Origin: Pseudomonadales bacterium
GTDB lineage: Bacteria; Pseudomonadota; Gammaproteobacteria; Pseudomonadales; DC-out160
Direction of reading: 5' to 3'
Assembly (NCBI GenBank): GCA_019090455.1
Contig: JAHRWA010000103.1
Location: forward strand, 1 to 64,000
DNA length: 64,000 nt
Position numbers and translations under genes: made by a program. How positions within the stretch are numbered: position 1 is the first letter of the stretch; the number at the start of each line of letters is the position of its first letter. Positions 54,945-64,000 of this stretch are shown piece after piece. The notes under the pieces were generated by a model. It was not told the DNA's origin, searched no databases, and was given only the letters and a program-made list of their open reading frames with translations.

Positions 54945-56354
54945 TTAGAATTGAAAATAAATGAACGGGGTTGCCTCTTTAGGGATGGAATGAAACATAA
55001 ATATAATAATTAGCGCATAGGCGCCCCCTTTTACTAGCGAGGGGATCTCGTAACGATGCAGCACGCCACGCTCTTTTAACCAACCGTATAAATGGTCAAC
55101 CCCAAAACTGAGAAATGCACACAGAATCAATACAGTCATAACGATGCTATCACCAGATTCATTACTGAATAAACGTTGCAGATAGACCCTAGCATGATCG
55201 AAATCGTTTGCACGGAATAACACCCAAGCTAAACAAACTAGCAACTGGGTAAAAGCCCAGGCAGCTAGAGTCACAACCCATATTTTTGGCATCTTAAATT
55301 TAAAATGGCGATTTTTGAATTGTAGCGAAGACGTCAGTATACCGTGTATACCGCCCCAGGCTACAAACGTCCATGCGGCACCATGCCAAAGCCCGCTAAC
55401 CATCGTGGTTGTCAACTGATTCACATAGGTGCGAGCTTCACCTTTCTGGTTCCCACCAAGTGCGATATAGACGTAATCCCTAAAGAAACGAGACATGGTC
55501 ATATGCCATCGGCGCCAAAAATCCGATATATTTGTTGCCAGGTAAGGGAAGTTGAAATTTTCAGGCAAACTAAAACCAAGCATCAAGGCAGAACCAATGG
55601 CCATATTGGTATACCCTGAAAAATCGGCATATATCTGGACTGCATACCCAAACATAGCGAGCCAAAGCGTTGCACTTGAATACTGCTCAGGAGCCGCAAA
55701 AACAGGATCCACCAAATAGATTGCTAATGTATCTGCAATAAAAGCCTTTTTAAAAAGGCCTAGTAAAAAACGTTTCAATCCACGTTGGAAGTCGTCTCCA
55801 TTAAACTGTCTATCTGTACTCAATTGATGGACAAATTCTTTAGCACGAACAATCGGCCCCGCAACCAATTGAGGGAAAAATGCAACAAACGTTGCAAAAT
55901 CTAACAAAGAATGGGACGGCTTTAATTCCTTTTTGTAAATATCAAAGGAATAACTCAAACTCTGGAAAGTATAAAATGAAATGCCAACAGGTAAAATTAT
56001 ATCTAACGTAGGTTGGCTTGGGTAAAAGCCTAGCGTGTTACAGAGCTCAATAAATGAGCCAACAAAGAAATCCGCATATTTGAAATAAAATAAAATACTT
56101 AAATTAACCAATACACTAAGCCCCAACCAAGCCCGGCGAATAGATCGTATATTGGAGCCGTGAATTTGTTTTCCAACAACAAAGTCAATTAAGGTTGATA
56201 CCAAGATTAGACTCAAAAAACGCCAGTCCCAGCAGGCGTAAAAAAACCAACTGGCCAATAGCAATAAGATGTTTTGATATTTTCTAGATAAATGCCAGTA
56301 GGTAAAAAACACACAGCAAAAAAAGGTTAAATATTGAATGCTTGCAAAATTCAT
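54945..56354 (-). CDS. MBOAT-family O-acyltransferase
   Basis: A 469-residue polytopic enzyme that moves acyl groups across the membrane for O-acylation of an exported glycan (AlgI-like). It has many spans, the typical DFWRRWHMTMSRFFRDYVYI run (near 280-300) and the catalytic His324 in SGLWHGAAW. The SGNH gene lies 52 bp downstream on the same strand. The acceptor is presumably the polysaccharide of this locus. Confidence 0.92.
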   Translation of the reverse strand: MNFASIQYLTFFCCVFFTYWHLSRKYQNILLLLASWFFYACWDWRFLSLILVSTLIDFVVGKQIHGSNIRSIRRAWLGLSVLVNLSILFYFKYADFFVGSFIELCNTLGFYPSQPTLDIILPVGISFYTFQSLSYSFDIYKKELKPSHSLLDFATFVAFFPQLVAGPIVRAKEFVHQLSTDRQFNGDDFQRGLKRFLLGLFKKAFIADTLAIYLVDPVFAAPEQYSSATLWLAMFGYAVQIYADFSGYTNMAIGSALMLGFSLPENFNFPYLATNISDFWRRWHMTMSRFFRDYVYIALGGNQKGEARTYVNQLTTTMVSGLWHGAAWTFVAWGGIHGILTSSLQFKNRHFKFKMPKIWVVTLAAWAFTQLLVCLAWVLFRANDFDHARVYLQRLFSNESGDSIVMTVLILCAFLSFGVDHLYGWLKERGVLHRYEIPSLVKGGAYALIIIFMFHSIPKEATPFIYFQF

Positions 56355-56529
56355 AATCTAGCGAAGGGTGTCCGTCTGAGTTACATATAAAATAAATTGG
56401 GCAATGATAGAATCCATTTTAAAAACGCTCTACTATACACTTTGATTTCTCGTCCGGTACAGGGTAATAAATCATTAACTTTAGTTTCCAACATGTGAAA
56501 TTACCCGATCTCAAAATTGAAGATATTCT

Positions 56530-57435
56530 ATGTTTTCAATCACGACAGAAATAATCGTATTTAGCCTACTTATCCTATTTTCTATCATGGCTGTAGCCCC
56601 CATGACGGTATTAGGGCACCCAGAATTCACCAATGTCGCCTTAGACATTTGTCATTTCCCTGCTTTTTGGTGTTTACAGGTTATCCTTCACGGACTGCTG
56701 AAAAGACATCCGCCACTCTCCGGCAAAGAAAACCTCATCATCGCACTAGGCGGCTCTTTATCTCTCGCGGTAATTTTAGAGTATATTCAACCATACTTCC
56801 ATCGAACTCAAAATCCGGAGGATCTAATTCTCGGCGCCCTCGGGATCGCTTTTGCAGCGACTCAATACACGCATCGAATGAGCATATTGGCGTCAGTCAC
56901 AGCCAAGGGGTTACTCATTGTAATTATAGTCATAACGGCGATAGTCATTTACCCCAAAATTTATCTTTTACATCTCAGATCAAACACAATCCCCCATTTA
57001 GGAAATTTCGAAAATAATTTCGATATCAAACTGTGGCGAAATGTAAATCATATAAAAAAACCCGCACTCAAAAGAGTCCAACATCCAACGGAAGCGGGTC
57101 AATATTTAATGGAAGGGTATGCCCTAGATTACCGTTGGAGTGGTATCAGTTTTGAAAACAAAGAGGGGTTTGATATCTCTGATTACACACAATTTGAATT
57201 TGATTTTTATAGTGAGCCCCCCCCCGTAACACTCCACCTACGAATAGATGACATTATGGGGCGAAAATTCTATGCTGAATTTGACGCAGCAAGTAACTGG
57301 AGCCATGTGAAATTCGATTTGACGCTAGAGAAAACCAAACAACTAGACACTACCAACATATCGAACGTTGCTATTTTCTATGAGACAGAAACTGGCCCTC
57401 TTTGTTATAAATTCGATTCATTTATTTTCAAATAA
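56530..57435 (+). CDS. VanZ-like membrane protein with C-terminal beta-sandwich
   Basis: 301 residues. The N-terminal half (about 1-140) has four spans and the VanZ-like motif EYIQPYFHRTQNPEDLILG. The C-terminal half (about 160-301) looks like an extracytoplasmic beta-sandwich, CBM- or CIA30-like, with SDYTQFEFDFYSEP. I know VanZ-like proteins from exopolysaccharide loci but not this fusion's function. It stands alone on the plus strand between convergent minus-strand genes. Confidence 0.68.
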   Translation: MFSITTEIIVFSLLILFSIMAVAPMTVLGHPEFTNVALDICHFPAFWCLQVILHGLLKRHPPLSGKENLIIALGGSLSLAVILEYIQPYFHRTQNPEDLILGALGIAFAATQYTHRMSILASVTAKGLLIVIIVITAIVIYPKIYLLHLRSNTIPHLGNFENNFDIKLWRNVNHIKKPALKRVQHPTEAGQYLMEGYALDYRWSGISFENKEGFDISDYTQFEFDFYSEPPPVTLHLRIDDIMGRKFYAEFDAASNWSHVKFDLTLEKTKQLDTTNISNVAIFYETETGPLCYKFDSFIFK

Positions 57436-57451
57436 GGCAACAATTAAAGGA

Positions 57452-59080
57452 CTATTGAATTAATTTACTTTTTAGCGGTGGCCTAGTCATAGTCGCTGCA
57501 AGTGGTCCGACATACTCGAACATCACTAACCTTCTTTCCAGCTTTGGAGAATAAAATACCTTTTCTCCAGCCTTAATCAAGTACGGTATTTTTTCTATGA
57601 TATTGATCATATCGGCCCTACTTTTCTCGATCAATAAATATCGAACTCGATATTTCCTCAGCTGCTCAGACCAATCCTCATCTCGAATTAATATATCATC
57701 TGCTTGTAAAAAATAATGTTTTCGATCTATATCAAATTGTCTAAAACGATACACAAAAAGCTGCCTAAACTCTCCAGCATAAGCCAAATTTCCATCCAAT
57801 TCAGGAATACTAAGATCGCTGATAATCTCATCGATGCCACTGAATCCGGAAATATTATGCCGCAAGCTAGTCATACCAGAGATACAAATTGAAGCACATA
57901 ACCCGACTAAAGATAGCGTTCTAAATAGTTTTTCCTTATTTTTAAATCTCTCACACAGCTCTACATACAACATTCTGATTGTCGAAAAAAATAGGAATAC
58001 GATAGGAGGATATACAAGTACCGCAAATCGTTCGTTTCGATTATCAAAAAATGAAAAGAAAATATAAAATAAACTAATCCAAATAATCCATATTAAGTTT
58101 TCTTTCGCAAAAGGCCTTCCACGAACACAAAAAAGAACAGATAAAACTGATCCACACAAAATAACTACGGGAATTTGATTCCATATAACCCTCGGATAAA
58201 AACCCCATGCCTCCCAAGACCATCTATCCGCCCCCTGATATTGAGACATGATGTTAGAAGTATCACTACCAATCGATTGAGCTATATTAGCTGATCCGTA
58301 CTTTAAAGTAAAAATAGCCAAGGGTAATACCAAAACAACCATTAAAAATATAGACAGCCAGGCTCTCCAGTCTTTGAGTAACTGCCTCTGATTAACAAGG
58401 GTATCGACACCAATTGCTAAAAATATGAAGAACATTGTTTGCTTCGTATAAAGGCACGCGGCTCCTATTACAGAAAATAGCAGATACCGCAACCACGGTG
58501 CCCAGACAACATCTTTTCTGTATATATTACGATACGTGACTAAAGACAAAAGTCCCATGGAAATAGCAGGTAACTCAAGCATTACAACATTTTGATATTT
58601 TACGAATTCAGGTAAACCAAATAGGAAAACAACGGCCATCACAGAAAAAATAACGCCAATCTGTGCTCGTAGAAGGTAATAGCTGAAACACATTCCTGCT
58701 GCAGAATAAGCGACAATAAGTATTTGAGCAGATCTTAAATCAACCCCCCCTACCAAAAAAAACAAACCTTCTATAAAGGGAAATAATGGCGGCCAAAATA
58801 TAAACCCTAATGCTGGGTACTGCTCGTAATATTCAAACGGGTAAGATGCTATTGTTGCTAGAGGAAGATCGACAAAAAAATCTCTAAAAAAAACACCATC
58901 CAATAGATGGTGTGCTCCATCTAAACCCTCCATTTTTGGTGAAATCAACCCATTCATTCCTAAGCAGATACTTAGCAATGAAAAAAAAATAATAACAATG
59001 AGTAGTTTATCTAGCTGATTAGTCACAACGTAACCTCGACCTTGCAATGAATTCGATTCAGCATACACTAAATTAACCAC
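57452..59080 (-). CDS. GT-C-type membrane glycosyltransferase (PMT_2/GT39-like)
   Basis: A 542-residue polytopic protein with about eleven spans and a periplasmic C-terminal part. The first loop has an Asp/Glu-rich motif (KMEGLDGAHHLLDG), as in dolichyl-phosphate-mannose-type enzymes that use lipid-linked donors. The frame begins with a GTG at 59080, overlapping the flippase stop by 13 bp; a GTG at 59026 with GAGG upstream gives a cleaner N-terminus and is an equally good start. It could use the polyprenyl-phospho-arabinose donor from this locus; that link is inference. Confidence 0.72.
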   Translation of the reverse strand: MVNLVYAESNSLQGRGYVVTNQLDKLLIVIIFFSLLSICLGMNGLISPKMEGLDGAHHLLDGVFFRDFFVDLPLATIASYPFEYYEQYPALGFIFWPPLFPFIEGLFFLVGGVDLRSAQILIVAYSAAGMCFSYYLLRAQIGVIFSVMAVVFLFGLPEFVKYQNVVMLELPAISMGLLSLVTYRNIYRKDVVWAPWLRYLLFSVIGAACLYTKQTMFFIFLAIGVDTLVNQRQLLKDWRAWLSIFLMVVLVLPLAIFTLKYGSANIAQSIGSDTSNIMSQYQGADRWSWEAWGFYPRVIWNQIPVVILCGSVLSVLFCVRGRPFAKENLIWIIWISLFYIFFSFFDNRNERFAVLVYPPIVFLFFSTIRMLYVELCERFKNKEKLFRTLSLVGLCASICISGMTSLRHNISGFSGIDEIISDLSIPELDGNLAYAGEFRQLFVYRFRQFDIDRKHYFLQADDILIRDEDWSEQLRKYRVRYLLIEKSRADMINIIEKIPYLIKAGEKVFYSPKLERRLVMFEYVGPLAATMTRPPLKSKLIQ

Positions 59081-60576
59081 CTCGCCTTTTTAGGCAGCAA
59101 CTCTCGAAATGCGTCCTTATCACTAAGATTTAGCGCCGGAGATATTCGCAGTAAAACCAGATAACAAACGCCAAAAATCATCGCCATTGTCATCATTTTT
59201 GGCCATAAAGGTATATTGAATTCAGAAATAACCCAAACTGGGATTATAGAAGCAATACTTGCCATCAATGTTGCGACAAGGGATAACCAGGGTAATACCC
59301 CACTCAATCTAACCCCCAAGTAATTGGTGATAATTTTAAGGCAAGCTACGAAATATAACAGGCTTAAAATTAAAACTGACAACGCTGCACCTTTTACCCC
59401 CATAAGCTGAATACAGGTGTAGGTAAGAACGATATTGATAATCAAACTACCTGCAGCTAACCACAACATCACATTAGTTCTCCCTATCGCCCGGAAAATC
59501 ACATTAAATGTTGAAATCTTTGTTAACAGCCCTACTGTATAAATTTGAAAAACAATAATACTAGCCTCGTATTTTTCTGAGAATAAAGCCGGAATTAACC
59601 AAGGCGCTACAAAAATCAAAAACACACAAGCAGGATAAATAAACGCGGCCATCATTCTCATAGCCGTATGCCAAATAACGATAACACTTTGCGTATCATT
59701 TTCTTTAAGAGCCGCAATAAATTTTGGCATCAACAGATTATCCAAAGTATTAGCAACTATGCTAATAGCAGGAATATCCATCGCACCCCGAGCGTATACG
59801 GCATAATCATCTGGACTAAACTGGTTGCTAACAATAATTTTGTCCATATATCTGGAAACTTCGGCCAGACTCAAGGAGCCCCCAATCGGAAGCGAATACT
59901 TAAATTGATCCTTAATTTTGTATGAGGAATTCTCTACTCCCCCCTCTTCATTCGGTTCTAAATCAGCGGGAGTTTCTATGTTGTTCATTGCAAAGCCAAC
60001 ATAAAATATAACACAAGCGATGATTGCAAATTGGACTCCATGGAAAGCAGTAATCCAATACAACACCTCTATAACCGAATAACCTAATACCACTGGGATG
60101 ACTATAATAAAGAAAAAAACGACGTTAAAAGTAAAGTCGAATCTCACAAATATTGGAACATTATCACTAGCAATCATTAAAGGCTCAAATATAGATAATG
60201 GAATTTGAAAAAATACCAGTAGGGCCATTACAATAGCCAAACTGCTTAAAGTCGGATTTGCAAGCATCCCACTCAAACCTTCTGCATTAAAAAGAATTAG
60301 CAAACTTACAGTTATTGCGATAGTGAGAATAAATAGAAAGGTAGTAAAAACAAAACGTCTTTTTTCATAAGTCCGGGGCAGAAAATAATAGACACTATGA
60401 GGGATGCCTAGCAGCAATGACCATATCGCTATATTTGCTACGAGCTGGACATGAAGGTAAGTACCATAATCTGCTTTGGTAAAATACCGGGCAAGAATTA
60501 TACTGAGAGCAAAAACACAAACCTGCTTTGTGGTTTTACTCAAAGTAGTTAGAACAAATTGGACACTAAGTTTCAT
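59068..60576 (-). CDS. Wzx-type polysaccharide flippase
   Basis: A 502-residue polytopic protein of the MATE/MOP superfamily with about 12-14 spans. N-terminal SKTTKQVCVFALSIILARYF and ADYGTYLHVQLVANIAIWSL are typical of oligosaccharide flippases. It would move lipid-linked repeat units to the periplasm. The 3' end overlaps the next gene's GTG start, so they are coupled. No Wzy polymerase is recognised next to it. Confidence 0.85.
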   Translation of the reverse strand: MKLSVQFVLTTLSKTTKQVCVFALSIILARYFTKADYGTYLHVQLVANIAIWSLLLGIPHSVYYFLPRTYEKRRFVFTTFLFILTIAITVSLLILFNAEGLSGMLANPTLSSLAIVMALLVFFQIPLSIFEPLMIASDNVPIFVRFDFTFNVVFFFIIVIPVVLGYSVIEVLYWITAFHGVQFAIIACVIFYVGFAMNNIETPADLEPNEEGGVENSSYKIKDQFKYSLPIGGSLSLAEVSRYMDKIIVSNQFSPDDYAVYARGAMDIPAISIVANTLDNLLMPKFIAALKENDTQSVIVIWHTAMRMMAAFIYPACVFLIFVAPWLIPALFSEKYEASIIVFQIYTVGLLTKISTFNVIFRAIGRTNVMLWLAAGSLIINIVLTYTCIQLMGVKGAALSVLILSLLYFVACLKIITNYLGVRLSGVLPWLSLVATLMASIASIIPVWVISEFNIPLWPKMMTMAMIFGVCYLVLLRISPALNLSDKDAFRELLPKKARWLI

Positions 60577-60619
60577 AGGAAGAATATTACCGGTAATTCT
60601 ACTATCTGCTGGTACAAGC

Positions 60620-61795
60620 TTATTGGGTCACAATCGTTTGCTTAGAAACAGTGGAACAACAATGACTTGAGTCGTACCCTTTAATCATTATAGAAAGTAA
60701 TAATAGAGTCGATACAATAAACATCATATAGAACCCGACGAAAAATCTGTCCCAAGTAACAGGAAACAACATAAAATGAACAAGAATGTATAGTAGAGGA
60801 ATAATAGAATAAACAAAAATTTCTCTTTTATCTGAAAATGATTTAATAGTTATTTTCATTACGAATAAGGAGCAAAGTACGATACTTGCGAACCCTAAAA
60901 AAACTCGATCATCCAATGACTCAAATACTCCTATTGCAAAAACATGACAATAATCTAATACGGACACAGTCATATCGGCATCTGCCGGGTTACTGACACG
61001 CTCGACAAATGTAAATGAAAAGATCGTTTCCCACCCATAATTATTGAACAAATGATTAACCGCTAGGTATAGCACTATAGTCAACATCATAGACAGGGCC
61101 ATTTTAAATCTGTAATTCTCGTATAAAAAATAGATAGCTGCAAACGTAAGTAGATCAAAGATAATCATGTCAGTTCTGATTAAAACAAAAAATGGAATGA
61201 TCGCCAGCAATGATTGTATTTTTTCTTTGCTAAATAATAACATAAACACACTCACGCTCATAAACACCAATGCATCTGGGGTACTATGTTTAGCAACGTT
61301 CAACCCGCCAAAAAACAACAGAAAAACTGGAATGGTAAATAATAAAAAGTAGTGTATTCTATCTTTAAAGGTAAACAACAATATATATAAGCCTACAATA
61401 GTAGAAAACAACGACACCAAATATGTTGCCATAAAAATATTGACCCCACTTTTTGAAACCAACAAAACACTTAAATTATATACTGGCCGAATTTCATAAA
61501 ATGGCAACTGCTGCATAAAAAGTTCCGGCTTAGTTGACATATCAATTTTAAACTCTGATCCTCCGTCAATAAGTGTAAAATAGATGCCTTCACTAACGTT
61601 ATTTTTTAAACTTTCAAAAACAAAGTCATGCAATTCAACTTGATCTGCAATCTCATAGTGTTTCGCCGATGCAACGTACCCCAACATATCCCAGTTTAGC
61701 GCGGGTTTAAAAAAAACCACTACAGCCAATAAAAGAGTAAAAAACATATAATACAAAATTAATACATTGAATTTATTAAAGTTAACATTTCTCAT
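60620..61795 (-). CDS. Polytopic membrane protein, GT-C-like
   Basis: 391 residues with about ten spans. An early extracytoplasmic loop contains LNWDMLGYVASAKHYE, resembling the acidic donor-binding loop of GT-C enzymes. I do not recognise the family. It is first in the minus-strand run with the flippase and the GT39-like gene. An alternative is a Wzy-like polymerase. A weak ribosome site is about 14 bp upstream. Confidence 0.6.
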   Translation of the reverse strand: MRNVNFNKFNVLILYYMFFTLLLAVVVFFKPALNWDMLGYVASAKHYEIADQVELHDFVFESLKNNVSEGIYFTLIDGGSEFKIDMSTKPELFMQQLPFYEIRPVYNLSVLLVSKSGVNIFMATYLVSLFSTIVGLYILLFTFKDRIHYFLLFTIPVFLLFFGGLNVAKHSTPDALVFMSVSVFMLLFSKEKIQSLLAIIPFFVLIRTDMIIFDLLTFAAIYFLYENYRFKMALSMMLTIVLYLAVNHLFNNYGWETIFSFTFVERVSNPADADMTVSVLDYCHVFAIGVFESLDDRVFLGFASIVLCSLFVMKITIKSFSDKREIFVYSIIPLLYILVHFMLFPVTWDRFFVGFYMMFIVSTLLLLSIMIKGYDSSHCCSTVSKQTIVTQ

Positions 61796-62210
61796 ATTTG
61801 AAGTGGGCCTTTCATCGAAACAGAATTGATTTTAGAATCAAAGTAAATACAACGAACATGTGAGACTTAACCTTGCTCGACCGATCAACCTCCTTTAGAA
61901 ATAGTTTTACCTACCTACTCGTACTTTTTTCAAACAAGTATTTCAGCACTTACTTATGCGTGGGCTCGCGACATGGTCAAGGAGGAATTAACTTAAGGCT
62001 TCTCTCAGCTCATCCTAAATTATGTAGAAATTCACACTCGATATAACATTGGAAGCTCTAAACTAAGCTAATGTTCCATCCCTAATTACGTCAAAGTGTA
62101 TATTGAGCCTTCCTATTGCCCTCTAAGAAATCTATTCATTATTAGTAATGAAATCTAAGCTCATATCCAATCTAGCTGCGACAAATCAATACACCAGCAA
62201 TTTTAGCAGG
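61796..62210. other. Intergenic region between the GT-C-like gene and the beta-helix gene
   Basis: 415 bp, AT-rich, with no supported gene, repeat or hairpin. It should hold the promoter for the minus-strand run that begins at 61795 and the 3' end of the truncated gene. Confidence 0.35.
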
Positions 62211-64000
62211 CTATATTGCTAGAATAGGAGGCAGGGGTTTTGGCTTGCTGGCAGGTATCGCCTGAACACTGTAGGAGAAACTACTTTCCCCTTTTATAGA
62301 GTCAATTGCCGTCACTACAAAGTTGTACTCAACCCCATTCGTCAAGCCAGAAATCAAATATTCGAAAGCTGTATTAGACAGCGTCCTTGAATTCGTTAGG
62401 TTACCAGTATCAGGATTATAATCATATATCTTGTATTGCGTTATTGTACTAGCATGCGCTGAAGGATACTGCCCCCACTTAATTAGCACTGTTTTATCCC
62501 CAGCTGATGCAGTAACTTCAAAAGGTGGTACAGTATTCCCTAAGTAACCCCAAATATAGCTCGTCAAAGATTCTCCATCAGCTGCAAACCCTCTTGCCCC
62601 GAGTATCGAACCTGTGCCCGAAACTGTTCTATTAAACACATCACCGGCATAAGTGGGGCCAGTATAATTATATTCAGCAAACTTCTCTCGTATTTTATCT
62701 TCAAATGGAAATGGCCACATAGGGATATCTGTTTCAGAGTCGAATCCATCCTCATTATACAATGTCCCACTTTCCCCTTGAAACGTCATGACATTTGCTC
62801 CCAGTCCTCGTCCACTATCACCGATAGTCGAAAGTGTAGACTGTCCTTCAATACGAACTAGATATCTGAGCCCACCTTGAGTATTACTACCACTATAGAT
62901 TGGATCGACACTAGATATAGTATCCGTTAAAACCGTCGTGCAACACGCAACTAGATTACCTGAAAAACCAGTAATATTAACGGTATCTATACCATGACGA
63001 TCTAAAAGCCTGTCTATTACCTCTACATCCTTCTGCACAGACATACCCCAAAACATAGGCTCATTATTCAGACCTCGAAAGTCGTGCAACACAGAATCAA
63101 TGACACCTCTGGCATTAGCTCCGGGCCACCCATTGAAAAGCACTTGCGTACTACCTCTAGGCTTAACATTGCCAAGCGTAACATGATCAAACAAACTAGC
63201 TGCTCGAGTCATGACATATGCGCCGACGGGCCTCACATCCCACGAGACAATATCGGTATATTGCCCATCACAGTTTGCTGCCTGATAGTCTGCATTCCCC
63301 AATAAGTGATCACTGTTTAGCTGTATGCTACGCTCAAATTTAACTCTGGTGGGCCCACTGGTAGTTGGGCAAGTGAATTCGCCGGCAGGCTCTCCACTAG
63401 TTACGAATTGCCTTTGATCACCATCGATGGCAATGCTATTTACGACCAATGCCCCCATAGTTGTGTAGACCGAATAAGTCCCCTTCGGCTCGCCAGGAAC
63501 AGTTGCCCTATCTCGTCGCGCAACATTTCTTCGCCATAAAATTCGCTCTGATTGATAACTTGCAAATTTATACCTCCCACCACCAAATGCATAATTATTT
63601 TCAAACAGAATATCTTCTGAACGAAAAGCATTGAAGGGCGTAACTAAATCAGCTTCAACACCGTTTCGAATAAACTTAATATGGTGTGGTATACAACCTC
63701 CTACTGCTGAACAGGCCCCCCCGTTTGTAGCATCGTAATATCCAGTAGTTGAAATGGTACCTCCTTTGACGAAAAGCCCCTTAATGGCGATATAACCAAC
63801 TTGCCCAAGTATTCCGGTAATATCGACCTGCGCGCCATCTACAAACACAACTTCCCCTGGGTCCTGAGCCATCACTGTAGTGTACCTACCAGCTTCCCCG
63901 CTAGGCGGGTGCTGCACATTTCCACCTCCCGTAAAACCTATTTTATTTGGCTCTCCACTATAGGTTCCATTACGAAGAATATAAGTTGTACCTAAAGATC
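62211..64000 (-). CDS. Beta-helix and FN3 exported protein (5' end truncated)
   Basis: The frame stays open to the right edge, and residues before 63917 also fit (LGTTYILRNGTYSGEPNK), so the gene continues beyond the window. The visible ~596 residues are a right-handed parallel beta-helix region (about 1-490) with ILFENNYAFGG-type turns, then an FN3 domain (about 495-596: KTVLIKWGQYP ... YNFVVTAIDS). No PEP-CTERM signal is present at the C-terminus. It may be an extracellular glycan-acting or adhesive protein. A GTG inside the frame at 63917 is not a likely start. Confidence 0.75.
   Translation of the reverse strand, partial: SLGTTYILRNGTYSGEPNKIGFTGGGNVQHPPSGEAGRYTTVMAQDPGEVVFVDGAQVDITGILGQVGYIAIKGLFVKGGTISTTGYYDATNGGACSAVGGCIPHHIKFIRNGVEADLVTPFNAFRSEDILFENNYAFGGGRYKFASYQSERILWRRNVARRDRATVPGEPKGTYSVYTTMGALVVNSIAIDGDQRQFVTSGEPAGEFTCPTTSGPTRVKFERSIQLNSDHLLGNADYQAANCDGQYTDIVSWDVRPVGAYVMTRAASLFDHVTLGNVKPRGSTQVLFNGWPGANARGVIDSVLHDFRGLNNEPMFWGMSVQKDVEVIDRLLDRHGIDTVNITGFSGNLVACCTTVLTDTISSVDPIYSGSNTQGGLRYLVRIEGQSTLSTIGDSGRGLGANVMTFQGESGTLYNEDGFDSETDIPMWPFPFEDKIREKFAEYNYTGPTYAGDVFNRTVSGTGSILGARGFAADGESLTSYIWGYLGNTVPPFEVTASAGDKTVLIKWGQYPSAHASTITQYKIYDYNPDTGNLTNSRTLSNTAFEYLISGLTNGVEYNFVVTAIDSIKGESSFSYSVQAIPASKPKPLPPILAI

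Noticed and set aside
1-64000. Prophage, insertion sequence or integrative element
   Set aside because: No transposase, integrase, terminal inverted repeats with target duplications, or tRNA-bounded attachment sites were seen.

Overview
The window looks like a moderately AT-rich chromosomal segment of a free-living, probably marine gammaproteobacterium. A Cellvibrionales-type relative is my guess. The reasons are the housekeeping set (cysS, hisI, yidD, pyrC-type dihydroorotase), a GspA/GspB-equipped type II secretion system (T2SS), a DUF1631/PilZ pair and a fused exosortase A/EpsI. The genus cannot be fixed from sequence alone. I see no rRNA, tRNA, insertion sequence, prophage or CRISPR array.

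Layout. Positions 1-4500 (minus strand): Zn alcohol dehydrogenase with a clear intrinsic terminator, a single-domain response regulator, an M23 peptidase and dihydroorotase. 4564-7852 (plus): a two-domain QueD/6-pyruvoyl-tetrahydropterin-synthase-like protein overlapping hisI, then cysS and yidD. 7870-15342: mainly minus-strand signalling and unknown genes (PilZ protein, DUF1631 protein, DUF2726 protein, unknown proteins, a gluzincin-like protein without its HExxH motif, and a tail-anchored response regulator). 15701-30000: an exported cyclophilin, then gspB-gspA, DUF4112, a YbgC thioesterase, a heme-oxygenase-like protein and a tightly packed gspEFGHIJKLM operon. gspC and gspD are not in the window. 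30367-32411: a TlpA / DUF4266 / DUF3570 envelope module.

32581-64000 is a large cell-surface polysaccharide and exoprotein region: galE, a phosphopantetheinyl transferase, ugd, exosortase A, a 2221-residue multi-Ig lipoprotein, a lipid-flippase-like membrane protein, and a three-gene set (HAD-UbiA, DprE1-like, DprE2-like) matching the polyprenyl-phospho-arabinofuranose pathway known from mycobacteria. Two small lipoproteins, a PaaK-like adenylate-forming enzyme, a GT4 glycosyltransferase, an SGNH/MBOAT acylation pair, a VanZ-like protein, two GT-C-like membrane proteins, a Wzx-type flippase and a truncated beta-helix/FN3 protein follow. Together these would make UDP-sugars and a lipid-linked pentose donor, build and O-acylate a glycan, flip it, and decorate the cell surface.

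Two features stand out. One is the complete DPA-type pathway inside an exosortase locus. The other is a recurring signature of short tandem duplications (12, 15, 18 or 21 bp) in protein linkers and intergenic DNA, most striking as seven 15-bp units spanning the gspH stop and the gspI start.
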